From Actinomadura barringtoniae (lineage in GTDB: Bacteria; Actinomycetota; Actinomycetes; Streptosporangiales; Streptosporangiaceae), in NCBI RefSeq assembly GCF_017573505.1, contig NZ_JAGEOJ010000021.1, positions 144,882-208,881 on the forward strand: a stretch of 64,000 nucleotides of DNA. Direction: 5' to 3'. Under the pieces are notes generated by a model. The model did no database searches. It was not told the DNA's origin and saw only the letters and a list, made by a program, of their open reading frames with translations. The first letter of the stretch is position 1; the number at the start of each line of letters is the position of its first letter. Shown in pieces: positions 51,263 through 59,385 of the stretch. Position numbers and translations under genes: made by a program.

Positions 51263-51726
51263 CACGTCCGGACGAGGGGTGCGCCCTCGGGCTCGGCCTC
51301 GGCGGCGAACGGCACGTCGTCGCCGTCGTCGTCGCCCGGCGGGTCGGCCTCGTCCAGGTCCAGGACGGCGCGCAACCTGGTGCGCTCGGCCTCGGCCTCG
51401 GCGTGCTTCCCCTTGAGCCACGTCAGGGCGGCCGTGATGCTGTGCGGCTCGTCGGCCTCGGTGATCCACTCGCTACCGTCCCCGTAGAACCACAGCCGTT
51501 CGCCGTCGCTCGGTCGTGTACCGCAGAACACGCGGGCGGGAGCAAAGGGCCTGAGATCTAGGCGGACGTAGTAGTTCTGGCCGCCGTCCGCCGACTCAAC
51601 CTCGGCTGGCATCCCGTGGGCCTTCGCCGCGTTGCTCAGCACATTGAGACGTGCCATCGCCTCTTCGCTCGTGCGCCTCGGGGTGTCGCCTTCCGAGGGC
51701 TCGCGCGGCCGGTCAAGTCTGGCCAT
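51262..51726 (-). CDS. Hypothetical 154-residue protein of the element's leftward block
   Basis: 154 residues from ATG 51726 (GGGAGGTCC). A central alpha/beta segment (YYVRLDLRPFAPARVFCGTRPSDGERLWFYGDGSEWITE) between a helical start and an acidic tail (DDDGDDVPFAAEAEPEG). Unrecognised. Its upstream region carries the GTGCACGAACTTGC motif, shared with the 76-residue gene. Confidence 0.65.
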   Translation of the reverse strand: MARLDRPREPSEGDTPRRTSEEAMARLNVLSNAAKAHGMPAEVESADGGQNYYVRLDLRPFAPARVFCGTRPSDGERLWFYGDGSEWITEADEPHSITAALTWLKGKHAEAEAERTRLRAVLDLDEADPPGDDDGDDVPFAAEAEPEGAPLVRT

Positions 51727-51812
51727 GGATAGGACCTCCCTGTTGCCTGCTGGAAGCGTTTGATGTGCGCTACCAGAACGCTAGAAAGCCCGCTTGCGCT
51801 GGGGCGATGAGT

Positions 51813-51826
51813 GTGCACGAACTTGC
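51813..51826. promoter_or_regulatory. Conserved motif GTGCACGAACTTGC (copy A)
   Basis: Found in the 104-base gap before the 154-residue gene and repeated with one change (GTGCACCAACTTGC) at 53456-53469 before the 76-residue gene. Same orientation relative to the genes. Likely operator or promoter core for the XRE-DUF5753 regulator encoded between them. Confidence 0.5.
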
Positions 51827-51830
51827 ACGC

Positions 51831-52682
51831 CTAATGGAGCGACTCTATGGCCGAGGTGATGACGGAGCGTGCGGCGGAGCCGTAGACGGCCATCGAGGAC
51901 AGCTCGGCGAAGACCCTGGCGTAGTCGTGGATCTCGCGCGGTTGGGTGATCGTGAGGTAGCTGGACACCAGCTCGACGTTCACTTGGGCGTCGTCAAAGA
52001 TCCAGAAGCCCTCGGCAGGCCATCGGGCTCGGTCTGTCTGCGTCGGGATGATGCCGAGGCTCACCGAGGGCAGAGACGAACTGGTGATCAGGTGGTCGAG
52101 CTGGCCGGCGAGGGTCTCCGCGTCGGCAACCGCGTTGCGCAGAACTGTTTCCTCGATGAGGAAGGCGAAGCGGTGGTCACCCTCGTGGAGGATGCGTTGC
52201 CGCTGCATGCGGGAGGCCACGGCCTCGGCGACGTCGTCGGGGAGGTCCTGTGAGCGTCGGGCCGTGTTCAGGACGGCGGCGGCGTAGGCGCGGGTCTGGA
52301 GGAGGCCAGGGACCAGCCAGGAGGAGTACGAGCGGAAGTGGCGGGTTCGTTCGTACAGCGGGAGGCGTGACTCCTGCTGGCGTCGAAGTCCCGACCGCAG
52401 TAGGCGGCGCCACTCGACATACATCGAGTTCATGGCGCGGAGTGAGGCGATGAGGTCCTCGGCCTGGCCCTCGGCGCCGCATGCCGCGCACCATGCGCGG
52501 ATGTCGTCTTGGGAGGGTGCGGTGCGAGCGTGCTCGATGCGTGAGCACTTGGATTCGTGCCAGCCGCACGCGTGAGCGATCTGGCGTGCCGTCAGTCCAG
52601 CGTCCAACCGGATGTCCCGCAGACGGTCCGCAAGGGCCTGTCTGGCTTGCTGGACGCTGGACGACGGCGAGGTAGGGGACAC
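51831..52682 (-). CDS. XRE regulator with DUF5753 (Scr1/WhiJ-like)
   Basis: 283 residues from GTG 52682. HTH LADRLRDIRLDAGLTARQIAHACGWHESKCSRIEHART, then the DUF5753 domain (YSSWLVPGLLQTRAYAAAVL, DHRFAFLIEETVLRN, VSLGIIPTQTDRARWPAEGFWIFDDAQVNVELVSSYL). In actinomycetes such proteins pair with a small downstream partner and act in development or plasmid maintenance. Here the partner is the DUF6879 gene immediately upstream. Confidence 0.9.
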   Translation of the reverse strand: MSPTSPSSSVQQARQALADRLRDIRLDAGLTARQIAHACGWHESKCSRIEHARTAPSQDDIRAWCAACGAEGQAEDLIASLRAMNSMYVEWRRLLRSGLRRQQESRLPLYERTRHFRSYSSWLVPGLLQTRAYAAAVLNTARRSQDLPDDVAEAVASRMQRQRILHEGDHRFAFLIEETVLRNAVADAETLAGQLDHLITSSSLPSVSLGIIPTQTDRARWPAEGFWIFDDAQVNVELVSSYLTITQPREIHDYARVFAELSSMAVYGSAARSVITSAIESLH

Positions 52683-52703
52683 GGCAGTGAGCCAGACCTA
52701 GGT

Positions 52704-53225
52704 TCAGGCTGGCCGGTAGTCCTGGTGATCGATGCCCCGTTCCCAGACGGCATCGAACGCCGAGGCGCACAGCTTGATGGTTGCGGCCTCTTCAGAGACG
52801 TCTGCTCCGGTGGGGCGGCCGTCTCCGTCGAAGTGGTTGAACAGAACGAGCCGGTCATCGACTAGCCAGAAGTCGTTTCCGGGTAGCGCCAGGTCCGAGG
52901 CTCGGCGCCGAGGCAACCACCGGAGTGCTTCACCGGCCGCGACGTTGGTGAACGCGTACGAGTGCGAGTAGCGGATGTACTCGCTCACCGGCTCGGACAC
53001 GACCCGCGCGCGGCGCACAGTCACGCCACGGGCGACGGTTTCGGAGATGAGGTCCAGCCACGGGCGCCACCACGAGGCGCGGTCGGCCGGGTCAAAGCGA
53101 TGCCCCGCCCGCCATGCGGCGATGCGGTCTTGTTCGGAGTCCACCGTGTAGATGTCGCGCATCTCCAGGTGGATCGCCGACGCCGTGGCGGAACGCAGCA
53201 GATCACCGTAGGTCGGGATCGCCAC
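52704..53225 (-). CDS. DUF6879 family protein
   Basis: 173 residues from GTG 53225 (GGAGGTGAAC). IHLEMRDIYTV, VRRARVVSEPVSEYIRYSH, NVAAGEALRWLPRR and LPGNDFWLVDDRLVLFNHFDGDG match the actinomycete DUF6879 family, repeatedly next to XRE-DUF5753 genes. Function unknown; a paired partner of the regulator is the best guess. Confidence 0.85.
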   Translation of the reverse strand: MAIPTYGDLLRSATASAIHLEMRDIYTVDSEQDRIAAWRAGHRFDPADRASWWRPWLDLISETVARGVTVRRARVVSEPVSEYIRYSHSYAFTNVAAGEALRWLPRRRASDLALPGNDFWLVDDRLVLFNHFDGDGRPTGADVSEEAATIKLCASAFDAVWERGIDHQDYRPA

Positions 53226-53433
53226 CGTTCACCTCCGGGAAGAACTGCGTCATGCGGGCGGGGAACCGGATGAGGGTCTCCCTTGGCGGGTTGGCGCCGG
53301 TCTCGGCCAGCGTTGCCGCGTCGAGGACTTCCCATCCACGAAGGATGTAGTCGCCCGTCTCCGTGTCACGCCAGACGGTGGGGGACTGACCGTCGTCGGA
53401 CTCTGGGTCTCCGCCGAGGAACTCTAGGGCCAT
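53203..53433 (-). CDS. Small protein upstream of DUF6879 (76 aa)
   Basis: 76 residues from ATG 53433 (ATG 53436 also fits GGGAGGTCC). Mostly strands (TVWRDTETGDYILRGWEVLDAATL), PRETLIRFPARMTQFF tail. It overlaps the DUF6879 start by 23 bases. Small accessory proteins in this place are common; unassigned. Confidence 0.65.
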   Translation of the reverse strand: MALEFLGGDPESDDGQSPTVWRDTETGDYILRGWEVLDAATLAETGANPPRETLIRFPARMTQFFPEVNGGDPDLR

Positions 53434-53455
53434 CATGGACCTCCCTGGATCTGAT

Positions 53456-53469
53456 GTGCACCAACTTGC
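53456..53469. promoter_or_regulatory. Conserved motif GTGCACCAACTTGC (copy B)
   Basis: Second copy of the motif at 51813-51826, 19 bases upstream of the start of the 76-residue gene and its RBS. One mismatch in 14 bases. Confidence 0.5.
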
Positions 53470-53573
53470 GTTCCGGTCGTTCTGAGGTCCACGGCATCGC
53501 CGAGGGCCTCGCGTCGTGCAGGGCTCTCACCTCCTGTCTCCAGACGCACGGCCTCGCGTGGGTGATGAGGCCG

Positions 53574-54137
53574 CTAGTGATCCGGGTTGAACGTGCCTTG
53601 GGCGGCCGCATGGATTACCTGGGCCACCGTCGAGGCTGATAGCGCGTCGGTTCGGATGGAGAGGGTGAAGCGTTCGCGGCCATCGGCGCCGAGGTCGAGC
53701 GCGGTCTCATCCCATGCCGTGAGGCGGCGGTGGATGTCGGTGCTCCCTCGGGCACTCAGCCGCTTCTCTGTGGTCTCGCGGGAACACCAGAGAAGAACAT
53801 CAAGCCATCGGGTGTGCGGGCCTTGGAGTGCGGCGATGCCAGCGAGTTGGCCCATGTGGACGATTGGGACGCGTCCGGCTTGGCCGACTTCGGCGAGGCC
53901 GGGCGCGTCTACTGCGTACGTGGCCTCATATCGGCTGAACTCATAGAGGACCTGGCCGCGTTCGCGGAGGTCGTCGAGTTCCTCGGCTGTCGTGAGCCGG
54001 TAGCCGGCGGTGCGCCCGGCGCCGACCTTGAGCTTGTGAAAGTAGGCGTAGCGACCATCAAGAGCGCTCAACGCCTCGGTCACAGTGTCCTTCCCGGAGG
54101 CTGGCGGGCCGTAGAGGATGACGCCGGTGTTCGTCAT
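53574..54137 (-). CDS. Guanylate-kinase-like P-loop protein
   Basis: 187 residues from ATG 54137. Walker A YGPPASGKDTV (9-19), guanylate-kinase-type GYRLTTAEELDDLRERGQVLYEFSRYEATYAV, and a lid-like helix (RLSARGSTDIHRRLTAWDE). Closer to nucleotide or small-molecule kinases than to GMP kinase proper. ATGA-overlapped with the GntR-kinase stop, so strictly co-translated. Substrate unknown. Confidence 0.8.
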   Translation of the reverse strand: MTNTGVILYGPPASGKDTVTEALSALDGRYAYFHKLKVGAGRTAGYRLTTAEELDDLRERGQVLYEFSRYEATYAVDAPGLAEVGQAGRVPIVHMGQLAGIAALQGPHTRWLDVLLWCSRETTEKRLSARGSTDIHRRLTAWDETALDLGADGRERFTLSIRTDALSASTVAQVIHAAAQGTFNPDH

Positions 54138-54991
54138 GACTCGACCTGGCCGCTGTACACCGCCTTGAGAAGGTCCTTCGCCTGCTCCTGAAGTGGGCGA
54201 CTGGAGGCGCTGTTATCCACGAGCACGTACGGCGCGGTCGGCCGGAAATCCAGGTTCACCGTCTCCATGTAGGCAGGCCAGTCGGCAAGCTTGGTCGCGT
54301 CGCGTGCGGCCCCGCGATGGCGAACGTAGGTCCGCATTGTGTCGGCGTCGCAGTACATCCAGACCAGGGTGGTGATGGCGCCTAGCGACGTGAAGTAAGC
54401 CTGAGTCCGGTTGACCCAGGCGCCATCGTTGAACTCGCGAATGAACGGCGCCGTGACGATGGCGCTCGTACCGCACTCCACGTTCTCCGTCGCGGCGGCG
54501 TTGAGCGCCTCGTACTCACGGGGGCGGATGTGCTGGAGGTATGTCTCCGACTCTCGGTCATTCGGGGACTTGCCGAGCATCTCAAGGGCGGCCTCGACGA
54601 CCGGGCGAGTGAGCGTGTCCTTGTCGAGCATCGGCCAGCCGGTTTCGCGAGCGAGCATGCGCCCGAGCTCGGTCTTGCCGCTGCCTGCGTAGCCGCCCAC
54701 AAAGATCACGTGCGGGTTTTCGAGTCGCACCTTGTGCACCGCAGGTTGATCGGGCGCCTGGACGACGCGCTTGGACCTGGACTTGCTGACCACCAAGCCC
54801 TCGGCCGTGAGCACCTTCATGGCCTCGCTGATGGTGAAGACGCTGACGCCCCACTGTTCAGCCAGTTCGCGGGTGGACGGGAGCGTGTCGCCGTCGCGGA
54901 GAACGCCAGCCTCGATGTCGTTGCGGATGTTGCGCGCCACCTGCTGGTGGAGCGAGTCCGATCGGGCTAGCCGGGGGCGTGGAGGCGCCAT
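54134..54991 (-). CDS. GntR winged helix fused to a P-loop kinase domain (Kor-like regulator)
   Basis: 285 residues from ATG 54991 (GGAAGGGAG). Residues ~13-78 are a GntR winged helix (ARNIRNDIEAGVLRDGDTLPSTRELAEQWGVSVFTISEAMKVL). Residues ~90-285 are a P-loop domain with GGYAGSGKTELGRML (Walker A 99-107), a DKDTLTRPVVEAALEML segment, and MYCDADTMRTYVRHRGAARD as lid. Divergent from the transfer operon across a palindrome-rich 220-base region, the place of the Kor/KorSA-type GntR repressors of AICEs. The kinase domain would let ATP or a substrate gate repression (inference). Confidence 0.8.
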   Translation of the reverse strand: MAPPRPRLARSDSLHQQVARNIRNDIEAGVLRDGDTLPSTRELAEQWGVSVFTISEAMKVLTAEGLVVSKSRSKRVVQAPDQPAVHKVRLENPHVIFVGGYAGSGKTELGRMLARETGWPMLDKDTLTRPVVEAALEMLGKSPNDRESETYLQHIRPREYEALNAAATENVECGTSAIVTAPFIREFNDGAWVNRTQAYFTSLGAITTLVWMYCDADTMRTYVRHRGAARDATKLADWPAYMETVNLDFRPTAPYVLVDNSASSRPLQEQAKDLLKAVYSGQVES

Positions 54992-55047
54992 CAGCGCTCC
55001 CTTCCGAGGTGTGACCTCTGATGTTGATATGGAGACTATCAGGCACA

Positions 55048-55059
55048 TAACAGATGTTA
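55048..55059. promoter_or_regulatory. Palindrome TAACA-GA-TGTTA, candidate operator
   Basis: A perfect five-base inverted repeat with two-base centre, 57 bases upstream of the GntR-kinase start. Related half-sites recur at 55118-55151. GntR proteins bind such short palindromes. Confidence 0.55.
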
Positions 55060-55117
55060 GATGCTCTGTTGGCCTGCAAGTTTGCAGCTCAACGCCGTCT
55101 TTCGAGGAATCTTCTCC

Positions 55118-55151
55118 CTAACAGTTGACCCTGATTCATATCAGTTGTTAG
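55118..55151. promoter_or_regulatory. Inverted repeat CTAACAGTTGA / TCAGTTGTTAG, candidate operator
   Basis: Eleven-base arms (55118-55128 and 55141-55151) with two mismatches, in an AT-rich stretch about 63 bases before the first gene of the transfer block. Shares TAACA/TGTTA with the palindrome at 55048. Confidence 0.55.
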
Positions 55152-55213
55152 GTTCTTGCTCATCGCACCACGGGCTACGGACCCGAGGTGAGGCCCGCAA
55201 GGAAGGCACGTTG

Positions 55214-55357
55214 ATGCTCCAGCACAGCAGCAAGCTTCCGCAGTACGTCGTGTCCGCTGTGATCGTTCTGTTCGTCTGGAACAACCCGGCCAAGGCCGCC
55301 GACATGGTCAATCACGCCGTGCAGGTCATCCAGACCCTCGCGAACAACATCGGCTGA
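55214..55357 (+). CDS. Tiny membrane peptide (47 aa), first gene of the transfer block
   Basis: 47 residues from ATG 55214 (GGAAGG). LPQYVVSAVIVLFVW helix then PAKAADMVNHAVQVIQTLANNIG amphipathic helix. Same architecture as the chromosomal 52-residue gene at 35104. Likely inserted in the inner membrane; possible helper of spreading or transfer. Not a known Spd family. Confidence 0.6.
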   Translation: MLQHSSKLPQYVVSAVIVLFVWNNPAKAADMVNHAVQVIQTLANNIG

Positions 55358-55407
55358 TCAGCGCCCGCGTCCGCGTACCTGCCGTTCCCGTTCCCAGGAG
55401 TTGAATC

Positions 55408-55704
55408 ATGATGCACGTTGCCGTCTCGACGACCATGACCGATCTGCGCGGTGAGCCCATCGAGGGCGCTCAGTGCCGCTTTGACCCCGAGCTGCACACC
55501 GGCCCGGACGCCTTCACCGCCGAGTCCCCGGAGGACCGAGAGGTCCGCGAAGCGGTCGCCATCGGCGTCTGCGAGACGTGCCCGCTACGGGCCGCGTGCC
55601 TGGCCTACGCCGTCGCGACGCTGCCCGAGACCGGCGTCTGGGCGGGTCTGACCGCCGACGAGATCAGCGAGCTGGCCGTCCTCAGCCTCGGCGAGGTGGC
55701 CTGA
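55408..55704 (+). CDS. WhiB-like iron-sulfur regulator
   Basis: 98 residues. Four Fe-S cysteines C23, C55, C58 and C64 in the Wbl order (C...CxxCxxxxxC), and the TGVWAGLT turn (GVWGG-like). Accessory WhiB proteins are common on AICEs and may control transfer in response to redox state. Its stop overlaps the next gene (TGATG). Confidence 0.92.
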   Translation: MMHVAVSTTMTDLRGEPIEGAQCRFDPELHTGPDAFTAESPEDREVREAVAIGVCETCPLRAACLAYAVATLPETGVWAGLTADEISELAVLSLGEVA

Positions 55705-55916
55705 TGAGCCGCAACAGCGCCGACTACTACCGGCAGATGGCCGAGGCCGCCGAGCAAGAGGCCAGCGAGTTCCGCGAGGCGCTGCCCAAGGCCAAGCGTG
55801 ACCCGCGCATTCACCGTGAGGTGATCGAGCAAGCGCCGGGGTGGATTCGTGACCTGGACGCCGAGGCCAAGCGGTGGCGCGAGAAGGAGAAGAAGGCGCG
55901 CCGGTGGGGGCGATGA
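55704..55916 (+). CDS. Small coiled hypothetical protein (70 aa)
   Basis: 70 residues, highly charged and helical (YYRQMAEAAEQEASEFREALPKAKRD, WIRDLDAEAKRWREKEKKARRW). Translationally coupled to the whiB gene. Unassigned; short charged helical proteins of this sort are frequent in AICE transfer operons. Confidence 0.65.
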   Translation: MSRNSADYYRQMAEAAEQEASEFREALPKAKRDPRIHREVIEQAPGWIRDLDAEAKRWREKEKKARRWGR

Positions 55917-56025
55917 CCCGCCTCGCGCAGCAGTCAGCCAAGCATCGGGGCGGCTCCGTCTCCGCCAAGAAACCGGCCGCCCCGATGACTCCCAGTCCCT
56001 TCGCAGCGACAGGAGCCCCCACATC

Positions 56026-57126
56026 ATGACCGACATCCTTGCTACGCCCCCGCCATCCTTCGGTCACCACGACCAACCCGCATCCCGTGCACGCGCCCTG
56101 TCCGAGCACGAGTTCAGCGCCGTCGCCGTGGTCGTGGCGTGTGTGGTGGTGCTGGGCCTGCTGGGGTTCGTCAACAGCTTCGCCGCCGTCGAGCACGCCG
56201 CCCGCCCCTCGTTCGGCTGGCTGGCCTGGACCGTCCCGCTGGGGGTTGACCTCGGCATCGCCATCTTCGCCGCCCTGGACATCGTGCTTGCCCGCCTGGA
56301 CATGCGGGTGCGGTGGCTGCGGCTGCTTCCGTGGACGCTCACGGCCGCGACGGTGTACCTGAACGTCGCGGACGAGACCACCATGTTCGGCGCCGTCGCC
56401 CACGCGGTCCTGCCGTGCTTGTGGGTCCTGGCCGTCGAGATCGGTTCACATGTGGTCCGGATCCGCGCGGGCATCCAAGCCGGAACGCGCATGGACGGCA
56501 TCCGTGCCTCGCGGTGGGTGCTGGCGCCCTGGCCGACGCTCAAGCTGTGGCGCCGGATGGTGCTGTGGGAAATCCGCTCCTACCCCGAGGCGCTTGGCCG
56601 TGAGCGTGACCGTGTCCTGTCCCTGACCGACCTCCAGGACACCTACGGCCGGTGGACCTGGCGCCGCAACGCCCCGCGCCGCGTCCGTGCCCTCTATCGC
56701 CTCGGCGAACTGGCGCCCTCGGCCGCTTCCGCTGTCTCGGACGGTCCCGAGCAGCCGTCCAAGACCACGTCCGGGACGACCCCTGAGACGGCGCCGAAGA
56801 CGGCGCGCGGACGGTCCGCTCGGTCGTCTCGCAGCACGTCCCGGACCGGAGCCAGGAACGGCCGGGGCCGTAAGACGCGGACGGCGCCGGACGTGGACGA
56901 CCTGATGCCGCTGGGCTGGCGGATCTCGGCCGACCTGGCCGAGCGAGGCAAGACCCTCACCCGTGACGCCCTGGCCACCGAGCTACGCGAGGCCGGAAGC
57001 CCCGCAGGCAACGAACGCGTCGGCGCCCTGCTCTCCCGGCTCAAGTCCGAGGCACCCGACGACCCGACCAACGAGCAGGCCAACAACGTGCCCGTCTCCG
57101 CGACCGAAGGAAGCGACGCCCGATGA
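56026..57126 (+). CDS. DUF2637/Spd-like membrane protein
   Basis: 366 residues. Four helices (~28-48, 65-85, 96-115, 125-143) match DUF2637, a membrane family linked with AICE spreading functions. The C-terminal ~150 residues are Arg/Thr/Ser-rich and end in a small HTH-like helical stretch (GWRISADLAERGKTLTRDALATELRE). Its stop overlaps the traB start (ATGA), placing it in the conjugation operon. Confidence 0.8.
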   Translation: MTDILATPPPSFGHHDQPASRARALSEHEFSAVAVVVACVVVLGLLGFVNSFAAVEHAARPSFGWLAWTVPLGVDLGIAIFAALDIVLARLDMRVRWLRLLPWTLTAATVYLNVADETTMFGAVAHAVLPCLWVLAVEIGSHVVRIRAGIQAGTRMDGIRASRWVLAPWPTLKLWRRMVLWEIRSYPEALGRERDRVLSLTDLQDTYGRWTWRRNAPRRVRALYRLGELAPSAASAVSDGPEQPSKTTSGTTPETAPKTARGRSARSSRSTSRTGARNGRGRKTRTAPDVDDLMPLGWRISADLAERGKTLTRDALATELREAGSPAGNERVGALLSRLKSEAPDDPTNEQANNVPVSATEGSDAR

Positions 57127-59342
57127 AGCTGAACGGCACCCCCAACTCCATGGCCGACGTCATCAACCTTCGCCCCTTGCCAGTCTCCGACCCCGAGCCC
57201 TATGACCCGCCCTTGCGGTCCGCCCCTCGTACCGAGCCGCCCGGCGCCAGCGACGTCCCGACAATGCAAGACACCTCCTATGAAGTGCCGCTCGACGATC
57301 GGGACGAGGCCGACGCGCCGCAGGAAGCACCCGCCGAGTCCGGCGCGGGGCGTGTGCTGTCTGGGAAGGTGCTGCGCCCCGCGGGCAACGACGCGGTCAC
57401 TGAGGGTGCGCGACGTCCGATCGTCCCGCCGGTGTTCCGGGACGCGGTCACCTTCAAGGCCGCCGTCCGCAAGCTGGTCGGGCGGTGGCTGCACATCACC
57501 GGCTATCACGCAGTCCGGGCGCCCTGGTACGCGCTCAAGGCCACCGGCTACGCCGCCCTCGGCGCGGCCAAGCTCGCCCGGCGTCAGGTGCGGTGGTGGT
57601 GGCTTTTGGAGCAGGAGCCGTTGCGCCAAGCCGCCGCGAGCAAGGGCGATGCGGACCTGTGGCTGAAGCTGCACCGTGAGGCCGTCAAGGTCCGGACCGG
57701 GCGCGGCCTAGCCGTGCTCGCCGAAGTCATCGGCCTCGGCGCCGGGGGAGTCCTGTTGGCCGAGGCGCCGGTGGAGGCAGCGATCGTGTCCGGGTTGCTG
57801 GTGCTGCTGCTGGCCAGGCATGGCCGCCCCGCCGGCCGCTCCCTGCTCGGCCACGCGGTGATCCCGTCCAGGTATCGGATCATCACCCATGACGTGGTGC
57901 TGCGCGCCTACTACGCCGCCGGGCTCGGCCACCCCGACAAACCCCAACAGCAAGTCCAGTTCGCCGCCCCGGGCTTGGCCGCCGATGGCGACGGATCCAA
58001 GGTGACCGTCGATCTGCCGTACGGGAAGGGCTTCAACGACGTCATCAAGGCCAAGGACGCCCTCGCCTCGGGCCTGGACGTGGCGCTATCTCAGGTGTTC
58101 GTCAGTCGCGACGAGACCTCGCACCGCCGCCACACCCTGTGGGTGGCCAACCGTGACCCGCTCGCCGTCCCGGTCGGCCGTACGCCGCTGCTGCGCGGCA
58201 AGCCCACCGACATCTGGGAACCCGCCCCGGTCGGCCTAGACGAGCGCGGCCGCGCCGTCACGGTCCCCCTGCTGTGGAACTCGACCATGGTCGGCGCGCA
58301 GCCTCGCCAGGGCAAGACGTTCTTCGCCCGGCTCCTGGCGCTGTACGCCGCGCTGGACCCGTATGTGCGGCTGTCGGTGTTCGACGCCTCCGGTAAGCCG
58401 GACTGGCGCAAGTTCGCACTGGTCGCGCATCAGTTCTCCTCGGGCCTGGTGATGACCCGTGACGGCGATCCGGTCGAGATCCTCATCGAGGCCCTACGGG
58501 AGCTCAAGGCCGACGTCCAGAACCGCTACCAGCGGCTCTCGGATCTGCCCACCGACGTGTGCCCCGAGGGCAAGCTCACCCGGGCTATCGCGCGGGACCC
58601 CAAGTACGGGATGCCGGTTCGGGGCGTGTTCCTGGACGAGTTCCAGGAGTACTACGACACCCCCGACGCCGAGGCGAACAAGGAGATCGCGTCCCTGCTG
58701 TTGTTCCTGGTCAAGACCGCCCCGGCCGCCGGAGTGTTCATGGTCGACGCCACGCAGAAGCCCTCCGGCATCGGGGCTGGACAGGTCGCGACCTCGTTCA
58801 ACTCCTTCCGCGACAACCACCAAACCCGCTTCAGCCTCCGTACCGGCTCGTGGCAGGTGTCAGATCTGGTGCTCGGTGCGGGCGCCTACGGCGAGGGGCT
58901 GGACTCCTCGTTGCTGCTGCCCTCTTACAAGGGCGTGGGCATCCTGCGCGGCGCCTCCGACGACACCCCCACCGTCCGCTCCCACCTGGCCGACGCCGAG
59001 GACGCCGAGAAGATTCTCTTGGCCGCCCGCGACCTCCGTGAGCGCGCCGGAACCCTCTCCGGACATGCGACCGGAGACCACACCGCACGGCAGATCAGGG
59101 ACGTGCTCGCCGACACCCACGCCATGTTCCTGCCCGCCGAGACCTTCCTGCCCTGGCAAGAGCTGGCCGCCCGGCTGGCCGACAAGCTCCCGCAGTCGTA
59201 CGGCGACCTGACGGCCGAGGCGATCTCGGCTCAGGTCCGCTCGTTCGGTGTACCGAGCGTGAACGGCAAACGCGACGGCCAGGTTCTCAAGGGCGCCAAG
59301 TGCGACGCCATCACCGACGCTCTCAAGGCCCGTACGCCGTGA
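57123..59342 (+). CDS. traB: FtsK/SpoIIIE-type conjugative DNA translocase TraB
   Basis: 739 residues. An N-terminal membrane-associated part (two helices ~215-240), Walker A GAQPRQGKTFF (~390), Walker B GVFLDEFQEYYD (~500), and a C-terminal winged-helix-like DNA-binding end (LTAEAISAQVRSFGVPSVNGKRDGQVLKG). Such TraB hexamers move double-stranded plasmid DNA between hyphae after reading 8-base TRS repeats; a heptamer cluster lies just behind the gene. Overlaps the DUF2637 gene by four bases. Confidence 0.92.
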   Translation: MKLNGTPNSMADVINLRPLPVSDPEPYDPPLRSAPRTEPPGASDVPTMQDTSYEVPLDDRDEADAPQEAPAESGAGRVLSGKVLRPAGNDAVTEGARRPIVPPVFRDAVTFKAAVRKLVGRWLHITGYHAVRAPWYALKATGYAALGAAKLARRQVRWWWLLEQEPLRQAAASKGDADLWLKLHREAVKVRTGRGLAVLAEVIGLGAGGVLLAEAPVEAAIVSGLLVLLLARHGRPAGRSLLGHAVIPSRYRIITHDVVLRAYYAAGLGHPDKPQQQVQFAAPGLAADGDGSKVTVDLPYGKGFNDVIKAKDALASGLDVALSQVFVSRDETSHRRHTLWVANRDPLAVPVGRTPLLRGKPTDIWEPAPVGLDERGRAVTVPLLWNSTMVGAQPRQGKTFFARLLALYAALDPYVRLSVFDASGKPDWRKFALVAHQFSSGLVMTRDGDPVEILIEALRELKADVQNRYQRLSDLPTDVCPEGKLTRAIARDPKYGMPVRGVFLDEFQEYYDTPDAEANKEIASLLLFLVKTAPAAGVFMVDATQKPSGIGAGQVATSFNSFRDNHQTRFSLRTGSWQVSDLVLGAGAYGEGLDSSLLLPSYKGVGILRGASDDTPTVRSHLADAEDAEKILLAARDLRERAGTLSGHATGDHTARQIRDVLADTHAMFLPAETFLPWQELAARLADKLPQSYGDLTAEAISAQVRSFGVPSVNGKRDGQVLKGAKCDAITDALKARTP

Positions 59343-59385
59343 CCTCCGGCCGCCCGGCCTGGCACTCGGCCGAGGCCGGGCGGCT

